64,000 nt of DNA from Musa acuminata AAA Group (GCF_036884655.1 NC_088339.1:28800501-28864500), one strand, 5' to 3'; counted from the first letter of the stretch, positions 40,386-53,978 are shown. Made by a program: numbers and translations. Notes: generated from the sequence alone by a model not told the origin.

Positions 40386-42187
40386 GTAATTAATACTGAA
40401 GCAGTGCATTCGTGGGAAAGACCCCATTTTTGTTCGCTTTGTTCTAATCTCAGAAGGTGATTTGTTTTTCAATTCCAACCTGTTTGTCGACCTTCTTTCT
40501 TGGCCGGTAAACACAGTGCCTTCTTGAAATTGATGTGTTTGATGAAACCTTACGAAATTATCAGCTCATTTCAATTAGGCATTTTGCTTAACCCTTTTGT
40601 CCCTGTTAGTCCTTCTGGTCCATATCTTCCTTTCCCAACTTAGCACTTCAAAGAGTGATTGGGCACCCAACTAAATAGTTTGACTTTCTTCATCTAATGT
40701 TCTGGTTGTAAGTTTTATGGATGGGTGGGTGTCTTGAGTCCTTGCTTGTAACGATTAACCATAACCTTAGGTTGAAGTCTATTAAAAAAATATCATTAAT
40801 GTCATCATCTGACTAAGTTTATTCAAGGTGTTTTTGAGATCGAAACATTGAGTTTTTACATCGAACTCCTGATGTGTCATCTGCACCTAATTACTTCTAC
40901 CAATCTCACATTGATCTATTTTTACATGTGTGACAAAGGAAAGATAGGTTATAATCGTTATCTTTATCCATATAAAAAGACGGGTGGAGGGTAATTCTTA
41001 TGTTCTTCTTTCAATGTTTATGTCAATGTGAATATCATATGAAGGTTAAATGAATGATGATTGATTAATAATGTTCTTTCTGTCAAAATCATATCTGCTA
41101 ATATTTTTGCCTGCCATCTGAAAGGAGATAATGAGAGCTTCAAATCAAGCGAACACAGTTCAAGATCCAAAACATGTCAACTTGAGTAGGTCCATCAGCT
41201 CAAGCTTCCTACTCCAAGTGGCTCAAAAGCCTCAAACAGGTCCTTGGCAGTCATGTTAATTATGCAGAATGCCTCTCAGGGTCATCTGGTTCAGACAGAG
41301 AATGCAGTAGTCACAACCCCCATGGATGCCAATGGTCCCTTGCCTTGAGGAGATTGATGACACAGTCATGTTACAACCACATGGGTTGATGGACTCAAGC
41401 CTCCAAGAGAGGAGAATGAATGGTCCCATCTCTGTTGACCTTGTCCTACAACTTAGCCTGGTTTGGCCAGTTAAAAGTTTGATCTAGAATTTGGCCGGAG
41501 GCATCAAAACTAAGAATATAATCCAAAGATCATCCAATCAGAAATCAATATAATATCCATGAGAAAAATTAAAATTTTTATTGTACCAGATTAAATAATA
41601 AAATTTTATATTAATCTCAACACAAACATATATGATTTGTGAAACAACTTTAATTTCAAAGTAATATAAATTACATTATAATTCTAAAAATAATTGCAAT
41701 CCTAGTGAGAGTACCAAGAGAGGAAGAAGCTCAAGGATAACACAGCAACTCGAGCTCAAAAGGTTGATGGAGGTACCAGCATGGCACACACACACACTCG
41801 GAAACAGTAGGAGAAGAGACTTTGTGAGAGTTATCTATCATAGTCTCACCACCAACTGTTTGGATGGGTCGCTTGTTCAACACTTCTAGCCCCTCTCCTT
41901 CCTCCCCCTTTACATCTGTCTTCTGGGCCTTGGTGCCTTCCAAGTGTGACTCCTTTTTCCTCCATCTTTTTCTTTCCTTATCTTACTCTTCATTGACCAT
42001 CCAAAGAGACTCTTTCTCTTTCTCCAGATACTCTTCACCTGGGAGCATGGCCTTGTGGACTCCTGTTTGCATTCCACCTCCTTTCCCACCTTCATCATGG
42101 TAGTCCTTGCTTGTCCAAGTGATCAACTCTGACAAGCTGGAAATCTTTGGTTAAGTGCCCCTGACCTTCCTTTTCTGACTCTAAGCA
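40386..42187. other. intergenic and leader of the NPH3 gene
   Basis: AT-rich DNA without recognised exons; 41500-41700 is especially AT-rich. A CA run sits at about 41788-41797. The stretch 41830-42187 is pyrimidine-rich and may be 5'UTR of the next gene. Confidence 0.4.
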
Positions 42188-44528
42188 ATGGTGGCGATTT
42201 GCGATCTTGAAGTGGACGTTAATGGCGAAGAGGCTTTCCTGGTGTCCAAGGCAAGCTTTCTCATCTCATCATGTGCAATTCAATGGAGAGTTTGAATCAA
42301 CTCTGTGCAGCTGAAATCTGTACAACTTTGGTATCTTCCGAGAAAGGATGTGCTCTTCGAGGATTCCTCTGTCCTTGAAATTTTATGTTGCCAAGTGAAA
42401 GTTGTGATCTATTACCAGTATATATTTGGCTGTCTTCTACCTAATTGTTTTGCAGCTGATCCATCTAATTCTGTTCCGATGATCTTCGTTCTTCTTCTTC
42501 TTGTTTCTCTCTTGATAAGCTACAAATTCTTAGTTGTCCTATTCATTCATTTATGATCTCTTTATCTGCAGCTCCTTTCCCATCAACTTCTCCTAACAAA
42601 ATCCTCTCTTTTTCTTGCTGCCTTTCATAAATTTAATGCTTTTGGCGGTCGCTACAAGAGCTAAAGTATGTTTTCAGCAAGGAAAAGCTTATACTGTAGC
42701 TGTGGACTGATGAAATAGTGGAGCCGATGTGTGTTTCTGCACCTTATTTAATTGCTATCACTAATTTCTGTTGGCTGATCTTGATTGAAATTTGAACTTT
42801 CTTGTAATGATCTTTGACTCTCGGCAAAGTTTCTATGTTGTGTTGTAGAGCTTCATTGGCTTGTCATATTGTTGGTGATCTTGATGACTTGCAGGGTATC
42901 CTCTCATCCTTCTCTGGTAGGCTGAGGAAGCTCTTCAGCAAGCCATCACTCTCATCGACCGCAGAAACCTCGAAAGTTGTATTCCGCAACTTCCCGGGAA
43001 GCGTCCGTGGATTCGAGCTCATGGCAAGGTTCTGCTACAACAATGGCAGAATCCAAATAACCCCTTCCGATGCGTGCCTTCTACATTGTGTTGCAGACTA
43101 CATGGAGATGACAGAGGATGCCTCTTCCTTCCCAAGCTTGATCAAGCTGACTGAAGTTTATCTACTGGGAATACCATGTTGGTCATGGTCTGAGATCATG
43201 AGTGCCTTGAGACAATGCCAAGACTTCCTTCCATCAGCCATTTCCTCAGGCATCCTTGACAGGATTATAGACTCCGTAGCAGGGAGGATCACCACAGCTG
43301 GTGTTGGTGATACGACTCCATCAGGCTCCTCTCCTGAGAGCTCGGCTTTCCGATTCTCCTGTGACACAAGAAGTTCTATAAGCACAAGAAGCGGCATCCA
43401 CCGGGCATGGTGGTTCGAGGATCTTGCACTCTTGAACACTGACATGATTCAGCAAGTCATCGCGAGCATGGTTCTTCAGAAGGTAGACAATGTCATGATC
43501 AGTAGGTTCCTGTTCTACTACCTCAAATGCGGAGCTCACGGTTCTCCATCAGAGAAGAGGAAGGCCACTGAGACTGCCATCGACCTGCTCCATTCCCTCG
43601 ATAGAAGCTGTGTTTCTTGCAAGGGCTTGTTCAACATCCTCCGAGTTGCTTCGTCCCTGAGATTGAGCAAGTCTTGCCATGGCAGACTGGAGAACATGAT
43701 CGGCAGCCAGATCGACCAAACAACACTGGACGGTTTGCTGATTCCTGCTCCGATCGGAATTGGCAGTCTTTATGATGTGAGTCTTGTTCTAAGGTTCTTG
43801 AAATCTTTCCTTGCCAGTGTAGGTCAGGCATCGATGACTCGAATGAAGCGGGTGGGGTGCTTGATCGACTCGTACTTGGCTGAAGTTGCCCCAGATCCTT
43901 CCTTGGAACCCTCCAAGTTTGCTGCGCTGATCACAATTCTCCCTGATGCTGCAAGGGATTCTCATGATGCAATTTACCGAGCCGTTGACTTGTATCTTGA
44001 GGTATATGTTCGACATGATCCATGGCACAATCACTTCATATCAGTCAGTTCATCATACTTCTGTTTGGCTAAACTTCAAGTTGAATTCTTAGAGCAATCT
44101 TTTGTCAGGTTCATGGTGAACTATCAGAGGAAGAGAGGATGAAGATTTGCTATGCCATAAACCATGATATGCTCTCATCAGAATCCTGCATGCATCTTGC
44201 TGGGAATCCGAAATTTCCATCAAGAACAGCAGTGCAAGCACTCATTTCTCAGCAATCAAAGCTCAAGAGTCTACTTCAGAACACAGACTCTGCTCCTCCC
44301 AAGGATAGTAAACACAAGAAGAATCGATTTGATAACAACAAGCTTGATTGCTCCACGGACAATGAGAAACTCAGTGCCCAATTGCATGAGATGCAATGGA
44401 GAGTAACAGAACTGGAAAAGATCTGTAAGAAGATGCAAACACAGATGGCAGAAGTCATGAAGAACACAATATCAAATCCAAGTGGTTCCAGATCACTTCC
44501 CATGCTTTGTTCCCGACTAATCCCATAG
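42188..44528 (+). CDS. BTB/POZ and NPH3 domain protein, CUL3 adaptor type
   Basis: Three exons: 42188-42250, 42895-44001 and 44109-44528, 529 aa. The first encodes MVAICDLEVDVNGEEAFLVS, the start of the BTB fold, which continues in exon 2 with ILSSFSGRLRKLFSK and FRNFPGSVRGFELMARFCYN. The NPH3 domain follows: WWFEDLALLNTDMIQQVIAS, VMISRFLFYYLKCG, and the YRAVDLYLE|VHGELSEEERMK block split by intron 2, ending PSRTAVQALISQQ. A C-terminal coiled-coil-like segment (QLHEMQWRVTELEKICKKMQ) follows, as in NPH3 proteins. The family includes NPH3 and RPT2, which work at the plasma membrane in phototropin signalling, but many members like this one are unassigned. Intron 1 starts GC, not GT (AAG|GCAAGC), the common rare donor class. 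A closer homolog group (At3g50840/At5g66560 type) is my memory-based guess. Confidence 0.92.
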
Positions 44529-45927
44529 GGTTGAACTCACAGCAATCCACATACTCTTGTACAGATCATGAACAATCTGTTGGTTCCCCAGCGTAAGAAG
44601 ATTATGCTTGTCTCCTTTCCTACACTCCTAAAGCTGATTGAGAGCAATGCCTTTGTGCAGGTGAAAATGAATGATGTTGGATTGTTCCCTTGAGAGTTCT
44701 GATTAGTTTGGCTCTTCTTTTGTCATAATTGTTCTTGCTACCATCACTTCATATGTGCCTCACTGGAGACTAAAGTATGATCCCTAAATGCACAAATGAG
44801 CCTGGAAAAAGCATGTAGCTTCTTCTGTGTATAAATGACTTTCAACGAAGCTTTTACTGCATTCATATTTCTTCTTAAGCAGATTATAACAAGCAGATAT
44901 TTTAGGTTGGTACTTGAAGGGAATCATGATTTGGGCGTGGAGATACCTTATGATGACTGTAGAAGCATTCTCTAAGTATCATCTTCTTGGATGTGGGGAT
45001 TTTGAAGCATGTGTAGCTTGCTGAATGCTTGCAACACATTATCATAGCAGACCATGGTCAGTGTGCAGTTGACTCTTGCAGAACTCCAGACAAGAAAACA
45101 TAAAGTTGGGTACCATGATGTGATAGGAGGTACAACATGGGAGTGAGTGAGTGAGTCCATTGTGTAATGGTTCACTTCTCTTCACCTTGTCATGGTGACC
45201 TTGTCCCACTTCCACTGAGCTTAGTATGCAATGGCCAGCTTTTGCTGAAAGAAAGAAGAAGATCAAAAAGATATTGACCAAGAAAGAAGAGTGTTTCAGC
45301 GCTGCTGCAATGCCCAGATCATGAAGTTGATTTCAGCGATGAGCAAGAAGGTGCTGAGGCCAATATGCTTAAATGGAAGGGCAATTCATTACACCAACAA
45401 CCAAGCAGAAGTGCCCACTGGATTGGCCATGAGTTTGAAGTGAAATGAGTTGGTGAAGTGATGGATAAATAGTCATCATTGAGCTGAAGGAACAATGCAC
45501 AAGACATAATAATAATACCACTAAAATCCAAGACCAAGAAGTGATAACAAAAAATCAGCACACCTTGTTTCCTCAAACAAACTCATAGATTAAAGAGCCC
45601 GTTACTAATGCTTCTCGATTACACAAAAATCCATGTTACATGTTGTACAAACAAGTAATCATCCCAGTTCGAAGGAAACATCCCGAAAGCAAAAAAGTTA
45701 ATATGCACCTAAATCTGATACCAATCTTCATTAACTTTGAATGTGAATTGGAATGATTTACAGATTAGTAGACCTCACAGCTCAAGAAACCTTTGAAAGA
45801 AATCTGTTAGAATGGAAGGACAAAAATTTGCCTAACCACACCTGTGCCGGTGTCAAAGCCGCTTGTATAAGAAGAAAATAAAAAAAAAAAAGTTATTTAC
45901 AACAACAGAGCTGCTCATAATACCTTG
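44529..45927. other. convergent 3' flank, no gene seen
   Basis: Between the NPH3 gene and the sulfotransferase-like gene; both 3'UTRs lie here. Short minus-strand ORFs (44972-45281, 45319-45576) have no recognisable pattern. Confidence 0.45.
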
Positions 45928-48900
45928 CTAAATTTGATAATCGGCATTCAAGAAGCTCTCGTACTCTGTTCCCTTCAGAGCAGTGTAGACAGCATCCCAG
46001 TTCTCAATCTGATCAGACAATGACTTACTGTGGATCTTTACGTGACGACTGGAAAGCATTTGTTGAGGCAATCTTAGAAAATCTAGGACATCCATCAGCT
46101 TCTGCAGAAACCGAACCCTACTACGATTAATAGGTTTGAACTGCGACAAGCAACTTATGGTTTATATGACAAAACCATAGAGATTCTCACGGTGCTGTTA
46201 TGGACAAGATCCTCGTAGTAGAGCCGAATATGGCGGGTGCTCTTGAAGTGTTCCAGAGCATCAGCACCCCATTTATCTGTAAGCTTCAGTTCCGGGATCA
46301 ACAAAGTTGTGTTGATCGTAGGCTTATATCTTGCGAGCACATCAGCCTGCACAGCATGAAAATAACAAAATTTCAAGATCTTGAATGTAGATTTATCCCA
46401 CCAAGCAAGGTTACAGTCTGTCTCGGTCGTCTCATGGTTTTATGTAAGAATGTCTCTTGAGTGCAACAAGTATAGAAGTACATGACCTCGTTCTTGGAAT
46501 GTACATGAGCTTTATGGGTCCCATTTAGTTGCTTGGCATTCCGATCATGAGAATTTGCAAGTACTGAAACTAAACGACGAAGTAGATTTCTTCTGAACAG
46601 AAGTATTGCAGAAACTCCCCTCTTGTTGAAGTATTTGATTATCTCTTTGTGGTGCTGCATGAGACCCTATACAACAGATACACAAGAATTAAATCTGATT
46701 ACAAAATTACTGAGAATTTTCACAGGCATAAGTAGGCGAGTTATCAGTTGGTGCCACCAAGAATCATAATCCAAATCTGATAAAAGAATCAAATACCCAA
46801 TGAATCTTAAAGATAATACTAATCTTACAATCAATACATGTAATTTCTCTTGAAGCAGAAATCACTTCATAACAGGATACCATTGCCTCCATGAGGTAAA
46901 ATAAACAGAGCTGCATAACTTTTTACAGAATAAAATTCAACAGGCCTTGGATTGATATATTTAATCCAATTATACAGTCAGATATAGAACCATCATGCTA
47001 TTTTTGCTGGACAGGCACATTGCAACCAAGGGTGTTCAAGGCATTTGGAAGGCAACAAGGCCCCATGCCTGATGCCATAATCCCTATGACCATAGCGACT
47101 TATATTATGTGATTTAAGCCACAGACCCTTCTCCTTCTCTCCTCCATTTCCAATTTATGTGCACTTTGTCATGAAGAATGAAAACAAGATCAACTAGCAC
47201 AAAACCCACCAAAAATAAAACATAGTCATGGCATTGAGGTAGGTAAGAAAGAAAGGGAAAGGAATCAGAAAAGGGTGAGAGAGAGATCTTCCATGTGTTG
47301 GTGAGCCACCGGAAGCAGAAGATAGTGCAGCCAGTAGAGAACAACACATGCCATGGGTCATAATCGGGTACCTCATCATTATCATATTATTTGGACAATT
47401 TTACAATTTTTTTACAATATTTTACATATATTTCTAGCATGGACGTGAAGAACAAAGGCCTTACAACTCATCGGGCATACACATGGGAAAAGGTTGGGCA
47501 CAATTCTAAGCACAAACCGTAAGATCAAAAGAAAACCGAGTTATATCACAGCCTGGCTTCCATGGAGCCTGCTATAGCACTAACCATGATTACCATAATA
47601 ACCGCTATGGCATATTCCATAAGTCAGAAAGCATGTCAGGTTAGCATGAATCTCACTGCTTATTGCATAAAGATGTAATAGCTTCCAAGACAGTTGCCAC
47701 CATAACCTTAATGAACAAAAATGATCCCTTGAAATGGATAAATCCCACTTCTTTTCAAGCTCTATCATGGAAAAGGTAATCATATAATGCACAATTACAA
47801 ACTTACATCCCCCATTTTTATGATTCTACCACTGATAGCATTTCCCTTCAGAAGAAACAAAGTGTGATGGTAGAATAAGCGCAGATAACGAAACAGCAAG
47901 AAGGGCAACTAAAGAAATATCTGTAATATATTTTGCAGTCTCAAAAAGCCCTAATTTCATATCTGAAACGTCCAGAATGGAGTTTCAGAAAAAATGATAT
48001 TAATACAAAAAAACTAATTAATCAAAATAGACCACATCAAACATAAATGAAATTAATCTTCTATTTAGAAAAGAGTTTTACCTGATTAAGCATCCACTTG
48101 AGGCCAACAGCTGCAGTGCATTCATTTTTAGAAGCACTACTATACCAATCCAAGTTGTAGACTTTGTCCAGTGTCTCCGTGATGGATGAAATGTTAACCC
48201 TCCTTTCTTTTACAGAGAAAATTTCGCCGTTAGAGCTGACATTAACATGACTGTTTAACAATGTTTCAAACCATCCACTCCCAGACCTCTGCATCGATAG
48301 AATAGCAAAGAACTGAACTGGTGTGCAAGTGCATTCTTTCCTGCAACATAAATCAAATGTTCACTATCCAACTAGCATGAACCTAATGAAAAAACCTTTC
48401 CTAGCCAATCTAATTCTATTACCTACTATAAGTAGTCGGTTCTGGATAATGCATATAACGAAGCTCAGACTGTGGGATGCGAAGATCATGACAGGTTTGC
48501 TTTGTCGCTTTCCCCTTCCACTGATTTGGGGTTACTACAAACACTCTTAGTTTCAGACATAGGGAGAATATATAGACGCCACTAATCATGATCAACCCCA
48601 ATATTGCCATCCACAGCACAAGTGGATATTTCTTTGAAGGCTTTGTGACCAGTGAATCCTGCATTATACAAATCATGTTGTGAAATCGATCAAAGCTCAT
48701 AAAATCATTGAACCACCTTTCATATAACCCGTCTTCTTCTATTATTCTAGAGTGCTTAAAAATGTACCGAATGGAAACTAGCCAAAATATGAGATGACAG
48801 CTCCAAGAAGCTCCACATTGAAAGGAGATCATGACAATAAAAAAGAACAAAAACTAAAGGGTGGTCAGGACCGATCCAATTGGCACAAAACGGAAAACGA

Positions 48901-49220
48901 TCCCACGCATTCAAACAACACGAACGAGCGAATCAAGAATAATGTTGAAGGAACAAGTATGCATGTTGCTACCATCAAAGAGAAGCCGAAAAGCGTAACA
49001 AAATAAAATCTTCATATCAAAGAACATAGATGGATACACCTTCTTCACCGAATTATATCAAAGGCCCATCAAAGATCCCAACTTTCACCTCAATATAGAA
49101 TCTTTCGTTTTACTGCCTGATCCGGTATCATAACTGAACAGGTGAAAAGCAAAGGGAAAAGAAGAAGAAGACGACGAAATGCCGCACCTTGTTGAAAAAG
49201 CAGCAGTCATCCACCACCAT
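45928..49220 (-). CDS. type II membrane sulfotransferase-like P-loop protein
   Basis: Six exons: 49220-49188, 48658-48423, 48340-48082, 46666-46487, 46346-46191 and 46101-45928. All are GT-AG and phases agree, giving 345 aa. It matches the Arabidopsis At2g15730/At4g34420 type (about 344 aa), annotated there as P-loop/nodulation protein H-related. Residues 1-21 (MVVDDCCFFNK, then DSLVTKPSKK) are cytosolic, and a membrane anchor lies at about 22-46. A PAPS 5'-phosphosulfate loop MQRSGSGWFETLLN (about 106-119) and a 3'-phosphate segment LLFRRNLLRRLVSVLANSHD (about 199-218) follow. This is the layout of Golgi sulfotransferases; the substrate is unknown. The tiny 33-base first exon was located from its conserved start and donor AAG|GTGCGG. 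Intron 3 is 1.4 kb. Confidence 0.9.
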
Positions 49221-50198
49221 CTTTCCCCTTTTCCCCTTCCCCTCTTTCTACGAATCCTTTCAAGAAAAAAGGAACCGGACAAGAAATGCCACCACTCCTA
49301 CCAGCGGCTCCATACTTTTATGCTCGATCTCTTCCCTCGACTCCCCTTCTTCTGCCGTCGAGAACCAAATCTCAAGCTTAGGGTTGGCTTCTCCTTCCTA
49401 TTCCTGCTTCTCATTTGCTCTCACCAGATCAAAAGCTGATTTTTCTATATTTTCTTTGCTTCTCTCTATCTCTTTCCTCCGGTTTCCGACCGTTGCGCCC
49501 CCGGCGAAGGAGAAGGCTAAAAGAGAACAGAAAAACGAGGAGAAGGGGAGCTTTTTAAGTATAGGAAATGTTCGTCCAAAGCAGGCTTTTACGCTGAAGG
49601 CATCATTAACAACTGGGGGCTTTCGATGATCAAGAATTCAATTGCAGGATTTGGTGGAGGAAAGAGGAATTAGGATCGTATCACGCGGCTTTATCGGTCA
49701 ACTGGAAACAGCAGACCACAAATAGTCATTCCCCTGCCAAACGCCTAGATTTCTGAATCTTCTATGGGAATTCCATCAAACGCAATCCACGGATACATTT
49801 GGGCCTCGATCTCGCCCGCACGTGGGATCCATCCGTCTCGTGCTGCAATTCGGTCGGTGCCTCGTGTCGGATTTCATCGACGTCAGCAAGTCCACCCAGT
49901 TCGTGGATAAGAATCGACTCATAAGTATGGCAAACATTGCCAGATTCGTAAACCAAATAAGGCCATGAAAGAGGCCCGATACAGAGTCTGGAGGCCCAAT
50001 GTTGAGTTCCACAGGCCGAACGGACGATTGTAAAGAGTCTTAGTGGGAAAAGAAGCATCTCTTCTTCTACATGAAATTTTAATTGCCTAAACTGTTTATT
50101 CATTGTGAAATTTGTTATTTATGCTATAAATTTTACCTCGGATTTTTGATAGATATTATTAAACCTTAAATAGGTTACATAGCAATGCAAATCACAAA
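49221..50198. other. promoter side of the sulfotransferase-like gene
   Basis: 49221-49500 is pyrimidine-rich on the plus strand (purine-rich on the gene strand) and may be leader and promoter. The remaining sequence has only overlapping short ORFs (49179-49629 plus, 49762-50103 minus) without signatures. Confidence 0.4.
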
Positions 50199-50271
50199 GC
50201 GGGGATAGCTCAGTTGGGAGAGTGTCAGACTGAAGATCTGAAGGTCGCGTGTTCGATCCACGCTCACCGCA
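50199..50271 (+). tRNA. tRNA-Phe (anticodon GAA)
   Basis: Acceptor stem GCGGGGA..TCACCGC with discriminator A allows a wobble as in the plant gene. The anticodon stem TCAGA/TCTGA encloses CTGAAGA (GAA). The T arm has GTTCGATCC. It is 73 nt, no intron and no encoded CCA. Position 25 is T where C is usual, leaving a G10-U25 wobble in the D stem (GCTC/GAGT). A TTTT run at 50277-50280 can terminate pol III. Confidence 0.95.
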
Positions 50272-51513
50272 ATTATGTTTTAAACTGATTTTTATTTTAG
50301 TACTTCGGTGTAATATTACAGGCTACGTGAGAAGAAGAGCGGAAAAGGAACGTCATGAATCATATCTTTCCCGTGAAGTGGTATTACTGCATGCCTTTTG
50401 GGTGACACGTGAAACAGAGTCCAAAGCCACCATTAATGAGCAGGAAAAGTTGGGGGAGAGCCGTCACGAGCTGCTCCTTCCTTGCCCACCCATCCAGATC
50501 CGACGAGCCGCCCAATTATCCACTTTAGATCGGCTTCCACCAAAAAGAGGAAGAAAAAGCAAAAGAAAGAAAGAAGCTTCACCTGAAACATGGGAATTGG
50601 ATTCTGCTCTTTATTAGGACGACGTTCTCTGTGGATAAAATGTTCATGGATGAGTCCTTCACATCTATCTTATCTTATCCATCCTTGTGCCGACTCAGCA
50701 TGTGTCATCCACGGATTCGAAATCCCGCTATATTTTGTATGATACCTGCTAATTTTGACTGTCTTAAGATCCCAAGAGTTCGAAGCCAACTCGAATCAAA
50801 TGTCTAATTTTATTATTACGAGTTTGGTCTCCGAAGATAAAAACGAAGAGATAAACGAAACATGCTCAATATTATTTCTTTGTTTCTTTTCGGATAATTA
50901 TCCTAAATTAAATTTGATTATGTTTGAGTTCGATAGGAATCTCCTTCATACTTAAAGTTAGTAAAGTGACGGGATAACTGTTGGAGTTAACTGAAAAGTT
51001 AATCCACGGCAAAATCTTTTATCATTATTCGATAGTGTTGATGCATACGTGATGAGATCGTCAGATGAAGAACCGATGAGCATGGTGACATCGGATCATC
51101 CAGGTGTTGATCTCCTATCAACGCATCGACAGATTCAGCTGCAGAAGACGTGGAATCAGTCTGCAGATTACACGATGAGATCATGCGGCAGGAAATCGTA
51201 CGAACATGGCATATTACCGGTTCAAGAACATGGGATGTCAGTGAGCGAGACAGCATCTTAGATGAGCTTACGTAGATGTTGTATTCAACAAGTGGATTGG
51301 ACATAGTGGCTGCCAACGATTAGATCAAGGTTTTGATGCGGAGAACATATTCATGTGCAGCCTCTCGCTTTGATGCTTCAGACACAAGGAAGAAGAAGAA
51401 GAAGATCTTTACACGCAGCACGAAGTTGCAGACAGAGAAGAAAACATGGCTATGGGGATTAACTATATCTAAACTGTTCTGTATCTTTTCTGAGACACAA
51501 CAACGAACACCTG
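50272..51513. other. intergenic, no gene seen
   Basis: The plus ORF 50249-50617 overlaps the tRNA and is not credible. 51300-51513 likely is the 3'UTR of the sugar transporter. Confidence 0.45.
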
Positions 51514-53930
51514 TCATATGGCGTCGGATTTGGGCTTCCCGTTGCTCATCTCCGTCTCCGCCTTGCCCACATGGACGTCCTCGTCCGCGATGAACTTGCT
51601 CCAGAACCAGTGGGACCTCCAGACCAGGATCATCTCCTCGATGGGCACGTTCTTGGTCTCGGGCAGGAAGATGGAGATGAAGGTGGTCATGATGAGCACC
51701 CACCCGGCGAAGAAGTAGAAGAGGCCAAACTTCATGTGGCAGAGCATGGTGAGGAAGGCCTGCGCGATGGCGAAGGTGAAGAACATGTTGACGGACACGT
51801 TGATGCTCTGCCCCGCCGACCGGATCTCCAGTGGAAATATCTCGCTAGGAACCAACCAGCCCAGGGGACCCCATGACCAGGCGAACCCGGCGACGTAGAT
51901 GCAGATGAAGAGCACCACGAAGGCCGCGTAGGCCTTGGACAGGTGCCCCTCTCCGTTGGTCCCGAATTTGATCGCGATCAGCGTCCCGACGATGATCTAC
52001 CGACGAAGGAGGAGGAGGAGGATGTGTTGAGTGCACTGGGTTTGTAGATAGATTGCGTGGCGTGGAAGAAGAAGAAGAAGAAGGTACCTGACAGACGATC
52101 ATTTGGGCGCCGCCCTCCAAGAAGAGCTTACGTCGGCCGAGCTTATCAACGGTGAAGATGGAGACGAAGGTGGCGAATACGTTGACGAGGCCGGTGATGA
52201 CGGCGGACATGAGGGAGGCGTTGCTGCCGAACCCGATGGTCTGGAAGAGGACGGGGGCGTAGAACATGATGACGTTGATGCCGGTGAGCTGCTGGAAGAA
52301 GGGGATGAGGATGGCCATGGTGAGCTGGGGGCGGTACTTGCGCTTGACGATGTTGGCCCAGGGGTGCTTCACCAGCTTCGACTCCTCGCTGGCGACCACC
52401 AGGTCGCGGTACTCGTCGTGGATGTCATCGGTGCCGCGGATGCGGCGGAGCATGCGCTGCGCCTCCTCGGGGTACCCGCGCTCGATCAGGGAGTTGGGGG
52501 TGTCGGGGAGGAACACGGAGCCGACGGTGATGATGGCGGCGGGGACGGCCGCGAGGGCGAGGCTGACGCGCCACCCCCACCCGGCCTTGATCTTGTCGGT
52601 GCCGTAGTTGATGAGGTTGGCGGCCAGGATGCCCACCGTGATCATGAGCTGGAATCCGATGTTGAGCATGCCACGGAGCTTCGCCGGCGCCATCTCCGAC
52701 AGGTACACCGGCACCGACTGCATCATTTTGTCCACACCAAACCCATGAGACCATCTTGTTAACATCAAACGTCACATCCCAGCGTGATTCAATTCCAATC
52801 ACTCGATAAAATCCATTATATATATAAACGAACATCAAATTTCAACTCAGTATGTAAAAGATACTATAGTAACAAGATTTATTGGTTCACAGTCATTAAA
52901 AGGTCGCTTCAGGAGAGGAAGAGTGATAGAAAGGAAGCACAGAGGTGGTGATGCGAGAAGCAAGAACATGGGAGGGAGGCCTCATCGTGCCATGCAATAA
53001 GAACAATTATGGACCATAGGATTCCCTCTTGTCTTATCTACACTTATCCTCCTCTTGTGGCCAATTACATATGGAGATATCTACTATTGACTTTTCCTCC
53101 TCCATCCCATCCCGTAAGCCAAAAAGAAAAAGAGAAAGCTCGGTTATCCAGAAGACAGTGACCATATCAAAACAGTGTGAGGTGAGAGAGCTGTTTCCTA
53201 TGAGCGATGAGAGGATAGAAGTCCATGAGAAATACAAACGACGATTCAACCACTCCGTCTTTTATTCTACGACGAATGGATTTATTTATGGCACGTAATG
53301 CAAAATAGTCAACATAGTGGAGCAGCGTTTGGTTGACTGGGAGTCACAGCGGGACCCACCGAGCCAAGGGAGTACCTGGTTGGCGAAGCCGACGCCGATG
53401 CCGAGGAGGATGCGGCCGAGGATGAGCATCAGGACGTTCTGGGCGGCGCCGTTGAGGGCGGCGCCGACGAGGAAGGTGAGGCCGCCGCCGAGCATGGACC
53501 ACTTGCGGCCGAACACCCTGGTGACCGTGGCGGCGAAGAAGGAGGCGACGAGGGCGGCCAGGTAGAGGGAGGAGGTGAAGGTGGTCAGCAGCTGGCTGTC
53601 GAACTTGCAGTACTGGTTGGTTGTCTTGTCGTCCTCCTTCTTCCGAAACACCTCCGGGAAGAACTTCTTCAGGAACGGATCCATCGACGTCACTCCACCT
53701 ATACACACACACACGCACACACACACACACAGTCAAAGAAGAGACCAACAAGAGTTTAGCCAGAAGGAGAAGAAGAAGTGAAGGACGCGATATCCACCTG
53801 AGATGCCGATATCGTAGCCGAAGATAAGCCCACCGGTGGCGGCGACGACGCAGGTGATGAACACGAAGAGGGTGAGCTTCCCGGGGTACTCCTTCCCTCC
53901 CCCGGTGTTCACGATGGCACCCCCCGCCAT
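51514..53930 (-). CDS. sugar transport protein (STP/MST monosaccharide-H+ symporter)
   Basis: Four exons: 53930-53798, 53698-53376, 52717-52088 and 51996-51514, GT-AG with consistent phases, 522 aa. This is an MFS sugar porter with 12 predicted helices. Family marks are [20 protein letters not shown] in helix 1, [59 protein letters not shown] in helix 7, [20 protein letters not shown] in helix 10 and [13 protein letters not shown] after helix 12. STPs sit in the plasma membrane and import hexoses with protons. The N-terminal [16 protein letters not shown] resembles the STP1/MST4 side of the family more than STP13. The ATG at 53930 is preceded by a GA microsatellite leader; a codon further upstream in frame is GTG. 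Intron 1 contains a CA repeat. Confidence 0.96.
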
Positions 53931-53955
53931 TTTCGACGACACAGTCTCCTGAGAC

Positions 53956-53978
53956 AGAGAGAGAGAGAGAGAGAGAGA
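53956..53978. repeat. GA microsatellite in the transporter leader
   Basis: (GA)n ending 25 bases from the start codon; on the gene strand a CT repeat, common in plant 5'UTRs. Confidence 0.7.

Noticed and set aside
41864..42103. 79-aa plus ORF before the NPH3 gene
   Set aside because: Pyrimidine-rich leader-like sequence without conserved features; the BTB start at 42188 fits the family.
50249..50617. 122-aa plus ORF
   Set aside because: It starts inside the tRNA-Phe gene and has low-complexity basic composition.
52103..52762. 219-aa plus-strand ORF
   Set aside because: Antisense shadow of the GC-rich exon 3 of the sugar transporter.
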